Assembly (NCBI GenBank): GCA_016271365.2
Contig: CM057456.1
Coordinates: 889,944,001-890,008,000, forward strand
Origin: Neoceratodus forsteri
Lineage: Eukaryota > Chordata > Ceratodontiformes > Ceratodontidae
Direction of reading: 5' to 3'
DNA length: 64,000 bases
The translations under genes and the position numbers were made by a program. Shown here piece after piece: positions 1 to 11,836 of the stretch (within the stretch, counting starts at the first letter, position 1; every line of letters begins with the position of its first letter). The notes beneath the pieces were generated by a model. The model searched no databases. It was not told the DNA's origin and saw nothing but the letters and a program-made list of their open reading frames with translations.

Positions 1-683
1 GATGAGAATACTGATGAAAAATGATCAAAGCTATATTAAAAGTAGCACTCATTTTTTTATTTCAAATGAAACAAAATAGTGCTTAATTAGATTCTAAATG
101 GGGAAAGGAGAGTATTTTACAACACAGGAGATAAGGGACACTTAAAAATGGAATACAAATGTATTGGTCAACATTTTCACAGTAACATGCACTGCTGCTT
201 TAAAAGTGCTATTTTCCAAGTCTCTGATTTGCAAACCAAAACATCCACTATTCGCATATCCAGAAACACAATTTCTTAAGAAGCACTAAGCATGTGACTT
301 ACAGATGTTATGCCCCACAAATCTGAAACTTTCAGAAAATAAAATCTGAAAGTCCGACAATTAGAAGTGTGTGTCATTCCAATTTGATGGAAAAAATGCA
401 GCAAGCTTTGCATTTTGAAATGTGTACATTTTTCTATTACTGTTGCAAAAGTCCACAACTGGGAAGCTGTTATTTCATGGGACTCTAAGTGGTGAACTTA
501 CAGATGTTGCCCTAACCTTGCTACTATCTTTGTTTTTATCAAAGTAAGAATTTAAATAAACACTTCAGTATGTACAGTGGATGTGCACAATAATTCTGCA
601 CCATTATAAGCTAGTAGTCTGAAACCTCCTGAGCTCATAAAATAGAAAATAATGCATGGGGGTGGTGTGCATTATGAGAATAT
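1..683. other. AT-rich noncoding DNA, nothing recognised
   Basis: No ORF of coding character, repeat family or RNA gene was recognised here. A short inverted pair (ATAATGCA and TGCATTAT) lies at about 648-678, next to the larger palindrome that follows. Confidence 0.5.
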
Positions 684-774
684 AAAACACACCCAAGGTG
701 TGGGATGCTACATAAACCCCAAGAGTGAAGACTGAGGGGTTTATAAAAGCATCACACACTAAGAATGTGTGTTA
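684..774. repeat. 91-bp imperfect palindrome (MITE-like)
   Basis: The left arm (about 684-720) and the reverse complement of the right arm (about 735-774) match over roughly 37 bases, sharing GATGCT and TAAACCCC around a 14-base loop. The right arm ends in GTGTGTTAA. It could be a small foldback or MITE, or the loop end of a larger one. No target duplication could be fixed. Confidence 0.6.
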
Positions 775-802
775 AATTCAAGTAAGCACTCTACCCATGG
801 CT

Positions 803-1318
803 TATTATATAAAATTTCTGGCCATCAGTTTTTTCCTTTGCTCCCCCCCCCCAAGCTGCAGGCAGGTTTGGGAGTTCTGCCCTGTGTCGGAGTCTGCCTT
901 CTAAGTGCCCCCTAAATCCTCTTCTCAAGGATTGAAGTCCTTTCTTTAAAAAAAAAAATCAGACAAACTAAACCACAATTTCATCCTTTTTTTTTTTTAC
1001 TCAGTGACAATCGTTTGAGCACAGTCACTTTCAGTTTGCAGGCAGAAATCATGTTCACCAGATCACTTTTTTTTTTTTTTAATAGCAGGGGATAAGATTC
1101 TTTTTTGCAGGTTAGTCAGTGGTTCAGAAGCATTATTTAATGTGATCTGGTGGTTTGGGGGGGTTGAAAGTTTGCCACAAATAACACTCAGCATGTGAGA
1201 GGAAGCTGTGCCCTGGTCGAGTCCTGAGCACTGCTACTTGTTGGGTTTCAGTGTATGCTTGCCGTAATAATAACTAGCCATCACAATTGAAAAAAACTGA
1301 TGGCCACTTATAATAAAC
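803..1318. repeat. Inverted-repeat pair enclosing about 450 bp
   Basis: TGGCCATCAGTTTTTT at about 819-834 reappears in reverse complement at about 1290-1304. Both copies are flanked outward by TTATTATA-like sequence (803-811 and 1308-1315). The interior carries a C10 run near 843 and poly-A/T tracts near 950, 990 and 1070, and shows no coding sequence. A decayed foldback element is the simplest reading. Confidence 0.45.
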
Positions 1319-1810
1319 AGATACCTATTCCGTGGCAATCTCTCTAAAACCTTGCAAAGCCAAAGCATAAAAATAATATTCTGTATTATCACTGATATAC
1401 TGTGATAACAACAGGACTTTCACATTAGACATTCTCGTGGATCCTGGGCTGGTTTAGAATAACAAGCCCTTCACTTTGTCTTGGGCCATTACTTTTGAGA
1501 GTGGCCCACAGTCTATCATAATGCTGTCTTTCTTTGGGAATAATTACTTAATTATTCACTTAGGAAAGTGTCAGTGTACTGCTGATATGTGCACATTGGC
1601 AGCTGTAGACTGCAACCACAGCAACTTACAGTAACTTTACAGGCAAGGCAGTGCAGTTCTCGGAATCCATTACAATTTACATTTGCATAGTGAGTGGTAT
1701 ACACACCCTAGCTCAAAGTGCTTTACAAAACAATCAGTTAATTATCGTACCTGTGGCACTGCAAACTGACTGTATGCAGGCAAATGCATTGTATCAATGT
1801 GATCCAGTAA
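1319..1810. other. Unrecognised noncoding DNA
   Basis: AT-rich sequence with no recognisable family. A stretch near 1700-1730 (AAGTGCTTTACAAAAC) faintly resembles the tail of L2-type elements, but is too short to call. Confidence 0.4.
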
Positions 1811-2440
1811 TGGCAGTATAGCCTAGAGGTTAGAGTAACAAACTGTAAATGAGCTTGGTATCTCCAGCAGATCTGGGTTTGATTCCCACAACCTCCACTT
1901 GCATACTGTGTGACCCTGAAAAAGTCACTTAGAGGAGAACTATGTTGAACTTGTAAACCATTTTCCCCAGTAGCTGTTGTTTTTTAAGTACTGACTCCAA
2001 TTCTGTTTTTTGTTCCTCCTACATGGGCCTTTTAATAAACACATGCAGGGTTTCTGACTTAAGCTGTCATGTTAAGTACCATTTTGAAACTGTATGATAT
2101 ACTTTATGTCCATCTCAGCCACAGAATTCTATAATAGAACACGTTTGCATTGTACCAACAATGGACGAGCTGAGCAAGACTCAAAAACTACATCATTCAG
2201 TTCTAAAATGGCACTTACTTCCTGTGTATAAGTCATAGACACCCCCTACAATAATTAAAAAGCAAATAGGATGGAACAGTAACAGAATTTAAGCCAGTAT
2301 TTAAAAAAAATTGGTTTTACAAGAGAAAACAAACTATAGGTTCAACACAGTTCTCCTTTAACCTCCCCAGTGCTCCCAGGTCATCCATGAAAAGAGGCAT
2401 CGTGCCTAGTGGGCGCTTACCTGATTGTTGTGCTTTTGGT
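1811..2440 (+). mobile_element. tRNA-derived SINE, copy 1, split by a MITE
   Basis: The head (1811-1931) has a tRNA-like A box (TAGCCTAGAGGTTAG) and B box (GGGTTTGATTCCCAC), followed by the TGTGTGACCCTG...AAGTCACTTA segment seen in the other two copies. The body stops at 1931 and resumes at about 2362 with CCTCCCCAGTGCTCCCAGG and the shared tail (GTGCCTAGTGGGC). A 425-bp MITE sits between. Related copies are at 11577 and 13340. Not a tRNA gene: the head is degenerate and no cloverleaf closes. Confidence 0.8.
1933..2357. mobile_element. TTAA-type MITE inserted in the SINE
   Basis: The ends are inverted repeats: the left begins AGGAGAACTATGTTGAAC, and the right, reverse complemented, begins AGGAGAACTGTGTTGAAC. 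The right flank is TTAA (2358-2361). The left flank reads TTAG (1929-1932), a one-base decay of TTAA. The uninterrupted SINE at 13340 has CACTTAACC at the same spot, which independently supports the insertion point. TTAA duplications with AGG-starting ends fit the T2 MITE style known from Xenopus. No coding capacity. Confidence 0.8.
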
Positions 2441-3010
2441 AACCCGTGGTAAGTGCGCTGGGCCAACAGACCCTGCCTATTTTCAGGCACCGATCCCGGA
2501 GAGCACAGGACATTGGTTACACATGCAGAAATGCACAGACATAATATAGGTGTACAGGAGCAAAACAAGATATACATTGGGTAGCACAGTATAATAGTTA
2601 CATAAGGGTACATTTTAGGCATAGATCATAATAAGGATGTAAAATAAAGCAATTAGGGTAACCATAAGACAGCTGAGGACAGTAAAGAATCAAGGTTCAT
2701 AGCCACCTAGACAAACGTATTGCATGGGAGAACATTAGTGTAGTACTCAGGGTCAGACCTGACAGCCTGCAGTGGGACAAAGCAAATTAAGAGCATTTGC
2801 ATTGGCCAGAGGCTAGGAGGTGGGTGAACAGCGAGTTTTTGAATTCTCGATGGGAGGCTGAAGTTTTCACCATAAGGGGGAGTGAGTTCCAGAATTTGGG
2901 AGCAAAATGGGCAAATGCCTGTTCACCCATTTTTGTCATGCAAGATCTAGTGGAGAGCATGGGGTTGTTAATTTATTTAGTGATTCAGAAAAGACCTTTG
3001 AACGCAAACT
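2441..3010 (-). mobile_element. LINE 3' fragment (2A-LINE relative)
   Basis: Read on the minus strand, 2990-2800 encodes a short C-terminal piece with KFWNSLPL, equivalent to the YWNSLPL and KWNSLPL C-termini of the LINEs at 3.85-7.6 kb and 36.3-40.3 kb. The 3' end (2540-2445) carries the family tail GGTGCCTGAAAATAGGCAG...ACGGGTTACC. It is a 5'-truncated copy lying tail-to-tail with the SINE that borrows the same tail. It has stops and no complete ORF. Confidence 0.7.
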
Positions 3011-3715
3011 CTTTTACAAAGATTCCACATCATTGATTGCAAAACAAACAACAATAGGAGAAAGCAAAGGTACATCATAATGAACGATACAGCTTGGATT
3101 CAGAACTTACAGAATAACTCAAAACATAGGTACAAGTTAAAATAACAAGAAAAACACTTTATGAGGGTGGGGGGGGATAAGCAGCCATAGAGTGCCTTGT
3201 CAGTAGTTCAGAGGGACGGGGATAGCTGGCAGTGGGGTGAAGAAAGGAGGTACGAGAGAGGTATGTAATGCAGTGGAAGTGAAGTGTGGGGGAAGAAGGG
3301 CGATAAGGTATAGGGATAAATGGTGGGGTGAGGAGGCTGAGTGGAGAAGACATGATAAAGTAAATGGTGGTGTGTGAGGGGGCATGGTCAGCAGCTTGCA
3401 TTAGTAGTGACTGTGGGAAACTCACGGGACTGTGAGTTAGGGAAGGGTGGGTGGGGGTGCGAAGGGCATGACGCAGACTGATTGCTGAGGCAGGTCATGA
3501 GAAGGGACAGAGGGAGGGGGTACCTGTGGCCTGCCTAGTGCTTGCTGGGGGGCAGAGATAGCAGGTGTGGCTGGACTTAGGGGCAGGTGCACTTAGAGAG
3601 TGTTATTAGGTGCTGTTTGAGGTCAGTTTTGAATTGTGCCAGACAATTGGTGGCCAAGAGATGCCCATGGAGTTAATTTAGTTACCAAAGAATTAAAAAA
3701 AAGTAGGTCTCACAC
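3011..3715 (-). mobile_element. Probable second LINE 3' fragment, purine-rich
   Basis: Read on the minus strand, 3700-3560 translates in shifting frames to a degenerate match of the same LINE C-terminus (LNSMG..., then FKTDLKQHL and KCTC). The rest (3560-3030) is strongly GA-rich on the plus strand, like the pyrimidine-rich 3' UTRs of the better copies. The apparent ORFs at 3159-3425 are translations of this low-complexity tract and not genes. The boundaries are approximate. Confidence 0.4.
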
Positions 3716-4351
3716 AGAGAGGGGATAATTGCAGAAGTGTTTTATTTTTATTTCTTGGAAGAGGGGCACATACAGTAGGCCAAGAAAAAAGGATACCCCC
3801 CAGCATTAGGGTAGTACCATGGTATCTTTAATCTCCACTAGAACAGCTACAAATATTTTTTTATTTTATATTTTTTTTGATAACCGGGTAGGTGCACCAG
3901 ACACAGACATGACTATTTTCAGGCATGACCCGGGAGGTCACAACACTGAGAGATACAGGTACATGGCAAACAGTATCAAGAAATATACAATACATCACAT
4001 ATCAAAAGTGAAATGAGATTTAGACAATAGTGGGACCAAGGCACATAGTGTGTATACAGATAGAAGGCAAGTGCCCGTGGGTAACAATTATGGTAATATC
4101 AGATTTAAAGTGCAGAAATGTCACAGGGTATCATAATGGTGTAACAATCAGCTGACAGAAAAAAAACAGTTTTATTTTGGGAGGGGTTAGGGAGAAAGGT
4201 AAGCGAGAGAGGGGAGGAGAGAGGCAAAGGAATGGGAAGAAGGGTAGGATAGAAATTGTGGGGGAAAAAACAGAGAGGGGGTAGGGTGCCAGCTCACATC
4301 CCAGAAGATGGAGGTTAAGTTACGAGGCAGCACAAGCAGAAGAGTCAAGAT

Positions 4352-7300
4352 CTATGGAGGGTTGAAACAGGTGCACCGGGCACGTGCAGCAAGGAGGGCG
4401 TGGTGCCTCTTCTTAAATGAAGCATGACTCGGAGCCAGGCATACATCTAGGGGGAGGGAATTCCAGTATGTGGGAGCTACGTGAGAGAAACCTGATTTCT
4501 CTTTGATAGTTCTACATCTGGGAATGCTAAGCAAGGAAAGCTTTGAAGATCAGAGGCCGTGTAAGATGGGCTGATGGGTCAGCATGGAGGCAAGGTAGGT
4601 TGGCATATGGGACCGCAGTATATTGTCCAGGAGGTTCCCAAGAGAGAGGAGCTGGTGCACAATAGGGGAGGGCCAATTTAGGTCTGAGTACAGTAGGCAG
4701 TGATGTCTTAACCTGGAGGATGCAGAGGCGTAACGGCATATATTGTTATAAGTTGTGTCCCACCTCTGAAGAGTAGCCTTAGATGCTTTAGCATAGATAA
4801 CGGATCCACATTAGAGTGACGGTAGTAGGATACCTCTAGAAATGGCCAACCTTGCAGAAGGAGTTAGATTATGACTTGTTTTGTCAGATAAGCCCAGTTT
4901 GATATTTACAGCCTTGCATGTTGTGGTTATATGGGTGTCGTAAGTGAGGGATTCATCAAGCCAGACACCCAGGTATTTAAATGAAGTTACCATCTCCAGT
5001 GGGGAACCATCAGCCCAGGAGACCCGGAAAAAGTCTCTGCTCTGTTTTAGTTTAATGGAAGACCCAAAGAGCATGGCCTGTGTCTTGCCGACACTGAGAA
5101 CAAGCTTATTTCTGGTTATCCAGGACTGAATATTTAGTAGGTCCGTAGAGAGCTTGTGGTTAATAGACTGAACACTGTTTGAGCTAGTGTAAAGAACAAG
5201 GTCATCGGCATATAGCAATGATGAACAGGAGGATATGTTTTGTGTTTCATTATTAATGAAGATTGAAAAGAGAAGGGGTCCAAGGATAGATCTCTGCGGT
5301 ACCCCAACATTGATGACTGCTTTTCCGGAGATGGCCGAGTTGAATTTTACCGTTTGAGTTCTGTTCGATAGGTAGCTATGAAACCAGGTTACAATGCCAG
5401 TCAAGAAACCCAGGGTTTGAAGATTTGCAGGCAGGAGAGGGTGGTTAACAAGATCGAAAGCTTTTGTCAGATTGATAAATACTGCACCGGTTTGAAGACC
5501 CTGATCCATGGCCTGAGGAAGATCATTTGTTAGCTGTAATAAAGCAGTTTGTGTACTATGGTCTTTTATGAAGCCATGCTGGTTTGTGTCCAGGAGGTTA
5601 TACTTGGAGAGGTGTTCAGAGATCTATGCAGTGATGAGCTTTTCGAGGACTTTATTTAACACTGACAGTACAGCTATTGGCCTATAGTTAGCTATAACTT
5701 TTTTGTCGCCTTTTTTAAAAACCGGTGTGACTCTGGCTAATTTCCATATATCGGGCACCACTCCTTCACACAGGGACAAATTCAGTATTCTGGATAGTGG
5801 ATCTGCAATGAACGGGGCCGCTAGCTTTAGGAGTTGTGGTTCAAGGCAGCCAGACCCAACAGCGAGTACTGTCTGATACAGAACTGAGATGTTTAAGGAC
5901 ATCCTTCTTTGAGATAGCTTTCAAGTAGAATGAAGGCATCATTTTCATGCTTTCCCAGGTGGAGGATCCAGAGAGTAAGTTATCAGGAGAGAGAGCAGTG
6001 ATATATCTGGACAGGTCAGAGAAGTGAGTATTGAATGCATTGGCAATTGTGCATGAGCCATTACTGTGAACTCCTTTCAGTATCATGTCACTATTGTGGT
6101 GAGTTTGTTTAGAACCATGGAGGGTTTTGATATGAGACCAAAATTTCTTTGGGTCAGCAGTCACATCTATCAGAAGGCCCTTACAGTATTGGCTTTTTGC
6201 ATGTCTAATTTGTGTTTTGCACTTCGATCACTGTTCTCTGTAGATGTTAAAGTAAGCTTTGAGACCAGAGATTTTAAGCTTTCTCCAGCATTTGTCCCGA
6301 TTTTTGAGGGATGCAAGGAGGTCTTTATGCAGCCATCTGGTTTGTTTACCACAAACTCGCTGAGTGATGATCGTATGTTTATCTTGAAATGGCACAAATT
6401 TACTCAGGAAGGCATGGAGGGTGGCATCCGTGTTCGGTGATTGGTAGACAGGGGACCAGTCAGTGTGAGACACATCATAGAGAAAATGAGCCTGGTTTAA
6501 GCTTGTGTAATTCCTGAAGCATATAGAGTGTTGAAGGGATGTAGAGATTTTAGATGGACTCCATATACAGAACACGAAGGAATGATCACTGATGGTGTCC
6601 AGTAGTGTACCTGTTCCTGCAATTCTATCCAAGCGATTCGTTAAGACCCAATCAATAAGGGTGCTGGAATCAGCAGTAACAGATACCCTTGTAGGATCAT
6701 TAATGATTTGGTGTAAGTTGTAGCGCTGCACCAGGGATTGTAGAGTATCTTGTGATTTGCTAACCCAGTTTAAATTTAAGTCTCCAAGAATGACAAGTTC
6801 ATTTTTCCCTATATATGTGGCTGTATGATCCAGTAACTCCACTAGGCCATTTAGACCACTTTTTTTGGGGGGTTATAGGCACAGACAATGTGAAGTTTCT
6901 TAGCTCCTAGTTGGAGTATAGCATGGATGTATTCGCACAAGGAGTTTCGCTTGTCAGTTATCATAGTGAGGTTTAGATTATTTTTGTAATAGATAGCGAC
7001 ACCCCCATGACACTGAGGAGGTGGCCTATCACATCTAAGAAGGTTGTAGTTTGGGAGAATGCAGTAGGTATCAGGGATAGAGGGTTTTAGCCATGTCTCA
7101 GATACACAGAGCACGTCAGGATGGTAGTTTGCCACCCAGGCTTCAAGTTCCACATGATTGTAGAGAAGACTCCTAACATTAAGATGGGTCATGTGTCGAC
7201 CTTTGATATCATAGCCAGTATAATTTAGGGGTAATTGACTCAGCATTGGTCCAGGGTTCAATTCAATGTCCCCAGACAATAATAGGATCAGTAATATAAT

Positions 7301-7579
7301 GTACCTTAACTTATTCAGTGCAATTTGAGGGATTTCACAGCTATAGATACACCACCATTTAGTAACAGAGGCAGTAGCGTAGTAGATGAGTAGTCTAGGA
7401 AGAAGGGCAAGGGTCACATCAAGGCCTCTGTCTGATAGGATTAAGATGTTAGAGGAGGTGAAATCATTTGCATCCATGTCCCCACTGTGGGAGTGATTTT
7501 CGGGATCGATAACTGTGAAGATACTCAGTAGTGTCAGAAACAGGATAAGGAAGGGCACTAATAGGGATTTCCAGGCCAT
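4352..7579 (-). pseudogene. Endonuclease-reverse transcriptase ORF, broken
   Basis: The ORF starts with ATG at 7579 and runs open to 6851, where a T7G6 homopolymer breaks the frame. It resumes in another frame (6842-6228), with further breaks near 6230, 5880, 4800 and 4530. Residues 1-23 form a signal-like hydrophobic leader. Residues 93-111 carry YIILLILLLSGDIELNPGP. The endonuclease follows, with HLNVRSL, SETWLKP, GDLNLNW and SDHSFV, so its catalytic Asn, Glu, Asp and His signatures remain. RT signatures are NYRPIAVLSV, FINLTKAFDLV (motif A Asp changed to Asn), GVPQRSILGPLLF and YADDLVLY (intact). The motif A change and the frameshifts make it inactive. The frames line up with the plus-strand copy and the 42-kb LINE, so the assignment is firm. 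Confidence 0.88.
7247..7303 (-). other. 2A ribosome-skipping motif in the LINE ORF
   Basis: Residues 93-111 of the ORF end in SGDIELNPGP, which matches the D(V/I)ExNPGP signature of 2A peptides. In known 2A sequences translation skips the Gly-Pro bond, so the endonuclease-RT would begin at the final proline (codon 7249-7247) and be released from the leader segment. A leucine/isoleucine-rich run precedes it, as in other active 2As. Similar motifs are established in sea urchin and other CR1-like LINEs. Activity here is inference. Confidence 0.85.
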
Positions 7580-7600
7580 TCTATACCCTAAATAGGGTTA

Positions 7601-10600
7601 TGGATGTAAAAGATACAAACAGTCCCTAGGCTAGAAAGATTGCTGCACTATACAGCAATTTGAAATAGTCAGTGAGGTCAAGAGAAAAAGGGGGACAAGC
7701 TGAGGGCAGAATAGACCTTAGTTTACACTAAATCAAAGTAATTGTGTTGCACATTATATAATGCCTTTCAGACAAACTGCATCACAAAGCATAGCAATGA
7801 ATTAAATACTGAAAGTGCAGTGATTGTGTAGGTAAGCAGAACAACCATGATGCCCCCAACCCCTTCTCATTGATTATCAGGGATACATGTATTAGAATCT
7901 CTTTTTACTTACAGAGGGAAGGAATGTTGAACAGGACAGCAGGGTAATACCCTGCAGCTGTCTTAAAGGTGTCATAGAATCTCTAAAGTCCAAATTAGTA
8001 ACCAACACAGACAGGCAGAAGGGGCCCCAAGTTGATGTTTCATTCATAGGGCAGCAACTCTGACAGTACAAAACCCCATAGCTCAGCACTGCAGTATCAG
8101 TATTGGGTATGCACCCAGTCCCCCATGACCAGTCAAGAGTGTTATCAATATCAACTGAGCCATAGACTGCCAGATTGCAGGTTTAACAACTTTAATAAGA
8201 GATGGCACCTCCAATAGTACTGTAATGAAGTGTCATCATTGGGTAGATGCCTAAGCCTTGGTGTAGGGCTTTAAACTGCAACCTTCTGGGCGGGAGCCGA
8301 GGTCATTACTTTTGGTTGCCATTATAATATAACTAATAACTTAGGTGACTGATGACAGTTCTGTAGCCCCTGCATGTAGAAAATGATGAGACTGTGCTAG
8401 ACATAGCAGAGGCAGGCAGCAGATAAAACAGCTAAAAGATTTCCTTGCATAAGTATTTTGGCAGTTTGTAAAATGTTCATAGATGAGGGAGGGTACTGGC
8501 AGCTGGGAGTTGTTTTATAAATCTGAGAGGTATTGACTTGGTAGAGGTAAGGAGTAAATAGATGGGAAAGGGCTGGATTTTTTTAATTTGGTAAGGATAC
8601 CAGCAGTAGGAGATAGTGGTAAGGGAGGCTTGTAACAGATGGGAGGGGAATGAGATTTTTTCTATGAGCAGCGGATGTTGAAGAATGAGAGGATTGTGTA
8701 TTTACTAGGACAGAGGAAGTCTGAACAGTGGGTGGGGATCGGAATATTTTATATGTTCTTCTAGCCTTGTATATATTGAGACACACTGACTGTAAGTGGA
8801 TTTTTCATATTGTGCTCAGTGCTCAGTATTTCAGTGGTGGAATCAGCAGGATCAACTAGATATGTTTCTTTCTTTTACAGGACTATGTCTTCAGCAATTC
8901 TGGCAGAATCAGAGCCATGCTCATGGGGGGGGGTACTTGGACAGGTTTGCCCCTGGTTATCACCACCTTTTCATAAGTGGTAATTTGCACCACGCTACAG
9001 GCCACGCTAACAGCTATAGCGTGGCACCATCGCTTTAATATCCTGCTGTGCAGGTATTCATGTCCCTGCCTCTCTGTCCCTCCCCTGCATACATTATTTT
9101 CTAGCGTTAGTGCTATCACCTTGCGCCAGTGCTATCTGCACATCTGAATATTGCAGCCAGGAGCAAATGAGGTGCATTTTCAGCACTAATGGTTTGTACC
9201 TGGCAAAATGCTTTGAATATCTGGCCCCACATATTTAATCTCGTTACTTTTTAAGTTTGATTTATTTCTATTTTCCCCATGGATCCTGTCCCTTTTGGTT
9301 CATATTGCCATTGGTTAGGAGGGTTGGCACATCATTACCTTCACAACCCAAACCAATGCTGCTTGTGGGTTGGCCATCAGGGAGTAAGAATGCCAGACAG
9401 CCTGCATCCATCCATGCTCTTTAGAAGTTGAATGTCTCACTTCTGTGATGCATCTGGTCTTCAGCCAGCTCCAGCAAGGGATTCTGGGGCTCTCAAATAA
9501 AACTCTGGTCTCCCAGGTGAAATGTATTGCCAAGTGCCACTGCACTAGTGAGCTCAAATAATCTCATTTGCACTACTTTAAAAAAAAGAAACTTTCCATA
9601 AAGATCTCAGAGTAAAAATGATTAAATGCTGATGACTAAAATGACATAATCAGAACACTGGGAGCCTGAGAGTTCAGGTAAGGGGAACAATGAACTTAGC
9701 ACACTGAACATTTCATGGCAAGTCTGAATAATTCTGTTCTTGTTAAAAAAAAAACAATACTTATAAGCTGCCTGGCGACCCAACAGTAGTGTGTCAGACT
9801 TCCACACCCAGGTAACCCTCGACTCAGTGCTTTTGAATTGAGGCTATTTGACTTTTGGATTGCTTTTCAATTTTAGCTTCACCATGACCCAAACCCATAA
9901 GACAATCATAGGGCTGGTTCTTCCTTCCTCTGGGCTGGGATACAGGGGAGGCACACTGATGAGTCCTGAGAAGGACAAAACATGTGCCTGTGTCTTCTGT
10001 TCTCAACCTTTGTGATGTGTGTGAGAGGTCAGATGGCACCATACACTCCTGCTTAAAGAAGAATGGGTCTACATTCTTTCATGAAGATTTGTATATATTT
10101 CCTATGCTGCTTTGTATTATTGGGGTTGGGGTTGGTCTAATTTTATGTTTCTACATGACCAAGCAGGCAGCTGACGTTCAGGAGTGGTCCCAAGTTAATA
10201 GAATCATAATGGACAAGGCTGTGGAAGTACTGATCATGTAACTGCATTCAAGAGGGAGGAGGGAATATGCTGCCTTCTGCAGCTGCAGTAACCTCCCTGA
10301 ATGGGGCCGGTGGACTTGTTCTCTCTCATCATGTGGTATGCACTTGTTGTCAAGGGAGGCAGAAGAGAAAGGGTCAGGGATCAAGTTTTGGAAGTAAAAA
10401 AAGTTCCTACCAGGATGATGGGGACAGCACTCCCAGACCTTGTAACCTTTCTGGTCACGTGAGCCAAATCCTTACCTGAAGGGTTGGGATGCCTCCATGA
10501 TGGCCTCACCATAGGGGAAAGGTGATGGAGAACCTTCTTGAACTGGCAAGGATTGAAAGGGTTAGGAGCTAGACAGGAGACCAGATAGGTGGAGTCCACC

Positions 10601-11572
10601 TAGAGGATAAAAAGCCATATGGAAAAACTACTACTTCATTATCTTCCCCTGTTTTTGCAGGAAAAGTATGTGCTAGCATAGGAAGATTTGGGGTTAATCA
10701 AGAAAAATGCAGATTTTATGTAGCACTTTTAGACCACTTTAGAAATACTTTTTCATTCCCATGTTTAGGACATCACTTTTTTCATGTATAGGAACCAACA
10801 ATCAGAAAGTGCTGATGTTTCTTTGGTGACTGAAAAAATACCCCTTCTATCCTAACAAGCTTGCCTGGTCAATATCTGCTGCTTAGCCTGCCACAGATAC
10901 TACTGAGATCTTGGTTCCTTCTAATGCCTTCTGTTAAATGTGAAAAGTGAACATTCTGCCAAGGAATTCTGCAGACGTTTGAATTCCTATTGTATATTCC
11001 AATGTATCATACTTGCAATATGTTTCGATATCTTGCTTTGTAACATTGTCACATTGTTTTTTGTAACCTGTTCCATAATCTAAAACTGTTCTGAATCTTT
11101 GTATTCTCCCCAAAATATGCATTGTATTGTCTAGTGCACATGTCCAGTGATCAAAATCCAAAACAAATAATAACCAATTATAAAACAACAGTTACAAAAG
11201 GAAGTACTGTGGGTGATTGGCAGAACTGCATCACGGGACCATATTTGTCTTACTGCACAGCTGTCTGCCAGACAAACTTAAAATGTCTGTTCAGACATTT
11301 TTTATGCCTAAATGTGCTGTTTTATAAGTGCAATAACTCAATCCAGGGTGTACAGTAAGACGGATCTTATTGCACTTTCCAGGTGGTTGAAAGTACTTCC
11401 CTGCAGTCCGTGCTTCACAACCCATCTCGGGCGTGCACTAAGATCTGTCTATATTGCATGCCCTGTTATGGATTACTGCTTACACATTCCATCTATCAAA
11501 TATGTGGAAAGACAGATGAGTGACAGGTGGGAAGAGATTACTTTTTACTAGTTACTTTCCACAGGTTACTTT
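7601..11572. other. Unrecognised noncoding DNA
   Basis: No coding region or repeat family was recognised in this 4-kb stretch. Two points stand out. A hairpin with GCCACGCTA and TAGCGTGGC arms lies at about 9000-9026. A run reading GAATATCTGGCCCC at about 9213-9226 resembles the end of some DNA-transposon MITEs, but no matching opposite end was found. 7600-7700 may still belong to the 5' part of the LINE. Confidence 0.4.
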
Positions 11573-11576
11573 TAGC

Positions 11577-11760
11577 TGGCAGTATAGCTCGGAGGTTAGA
11601 GCAACAAGCTGTAAATTGAGGTTGTTATTTCCAGCAGACCTATGTTTGATTCCCACAACCTCCACCTTCATACTGTATGATCCTGAGCAAGTCATTTAAG
11701 CTGCATGTGTTCTTCCTTCCCCTGGGGCCTAAACCAATTACCAATAGAAAAAAATGCCTG
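11577..11760 (+). mobile_element. tRNA-derived SINE, copy 2
   Basis: The head matches copies 1 and 3: GGCAGTATAGCTCGGAGG, then TGTTTGATTCCCACAACC (B box) and GAGCAAGTCATTTAA. The distal half diverges (GGGGCCTAAACCAATTACCAA near 11720-11745), so the shared LINE-type tail is decayed here. Same orientation as the other two copies. Confidence 0.75.
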
Positions 11761-11836
11761 TTTGTAATTAAAAAAAGGCAATTTTTTAATTTTTCGAAAT
11801 TGTTTCTCAGTATACACGTTTGTTAAGTACAGTAAA

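Larger units (their letters stand above)
3850..7600 (-). mobile_element. LINE with endonuclease, RT and 2A peptide, copy 1
   Basis: A 3.7-kb non-LTR retrotransposon of the CR1/L2 (Jockey-superfamily) type on the minus strand. From its 5' side: an ORF start at 7579 with a hydrophobic leader, a 2A motif near 7250, an apurinic-type endonuclease (7190-6550), a linker (6500-5900), a reverse transcriptase (5800-4810), a C-terminus ending CFNPP (about 4360), and a GA-rich (plus strand) 3' UTR. The tail (3935-3860) reads TGCCTGAAAATAGTCATG...TACCCGGTTATC then A-rich. No ORF1 or clear 5' end is seen beyond 7600. The plus-strand copy at 36.3 kb is its closest relative in the window. Confidence 0.88.

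Noticed and set aside
6066..6440. 124-codon plus-strand frame
   Set aside because: It is the antisense shadow of the LINE endonuclease and linker.
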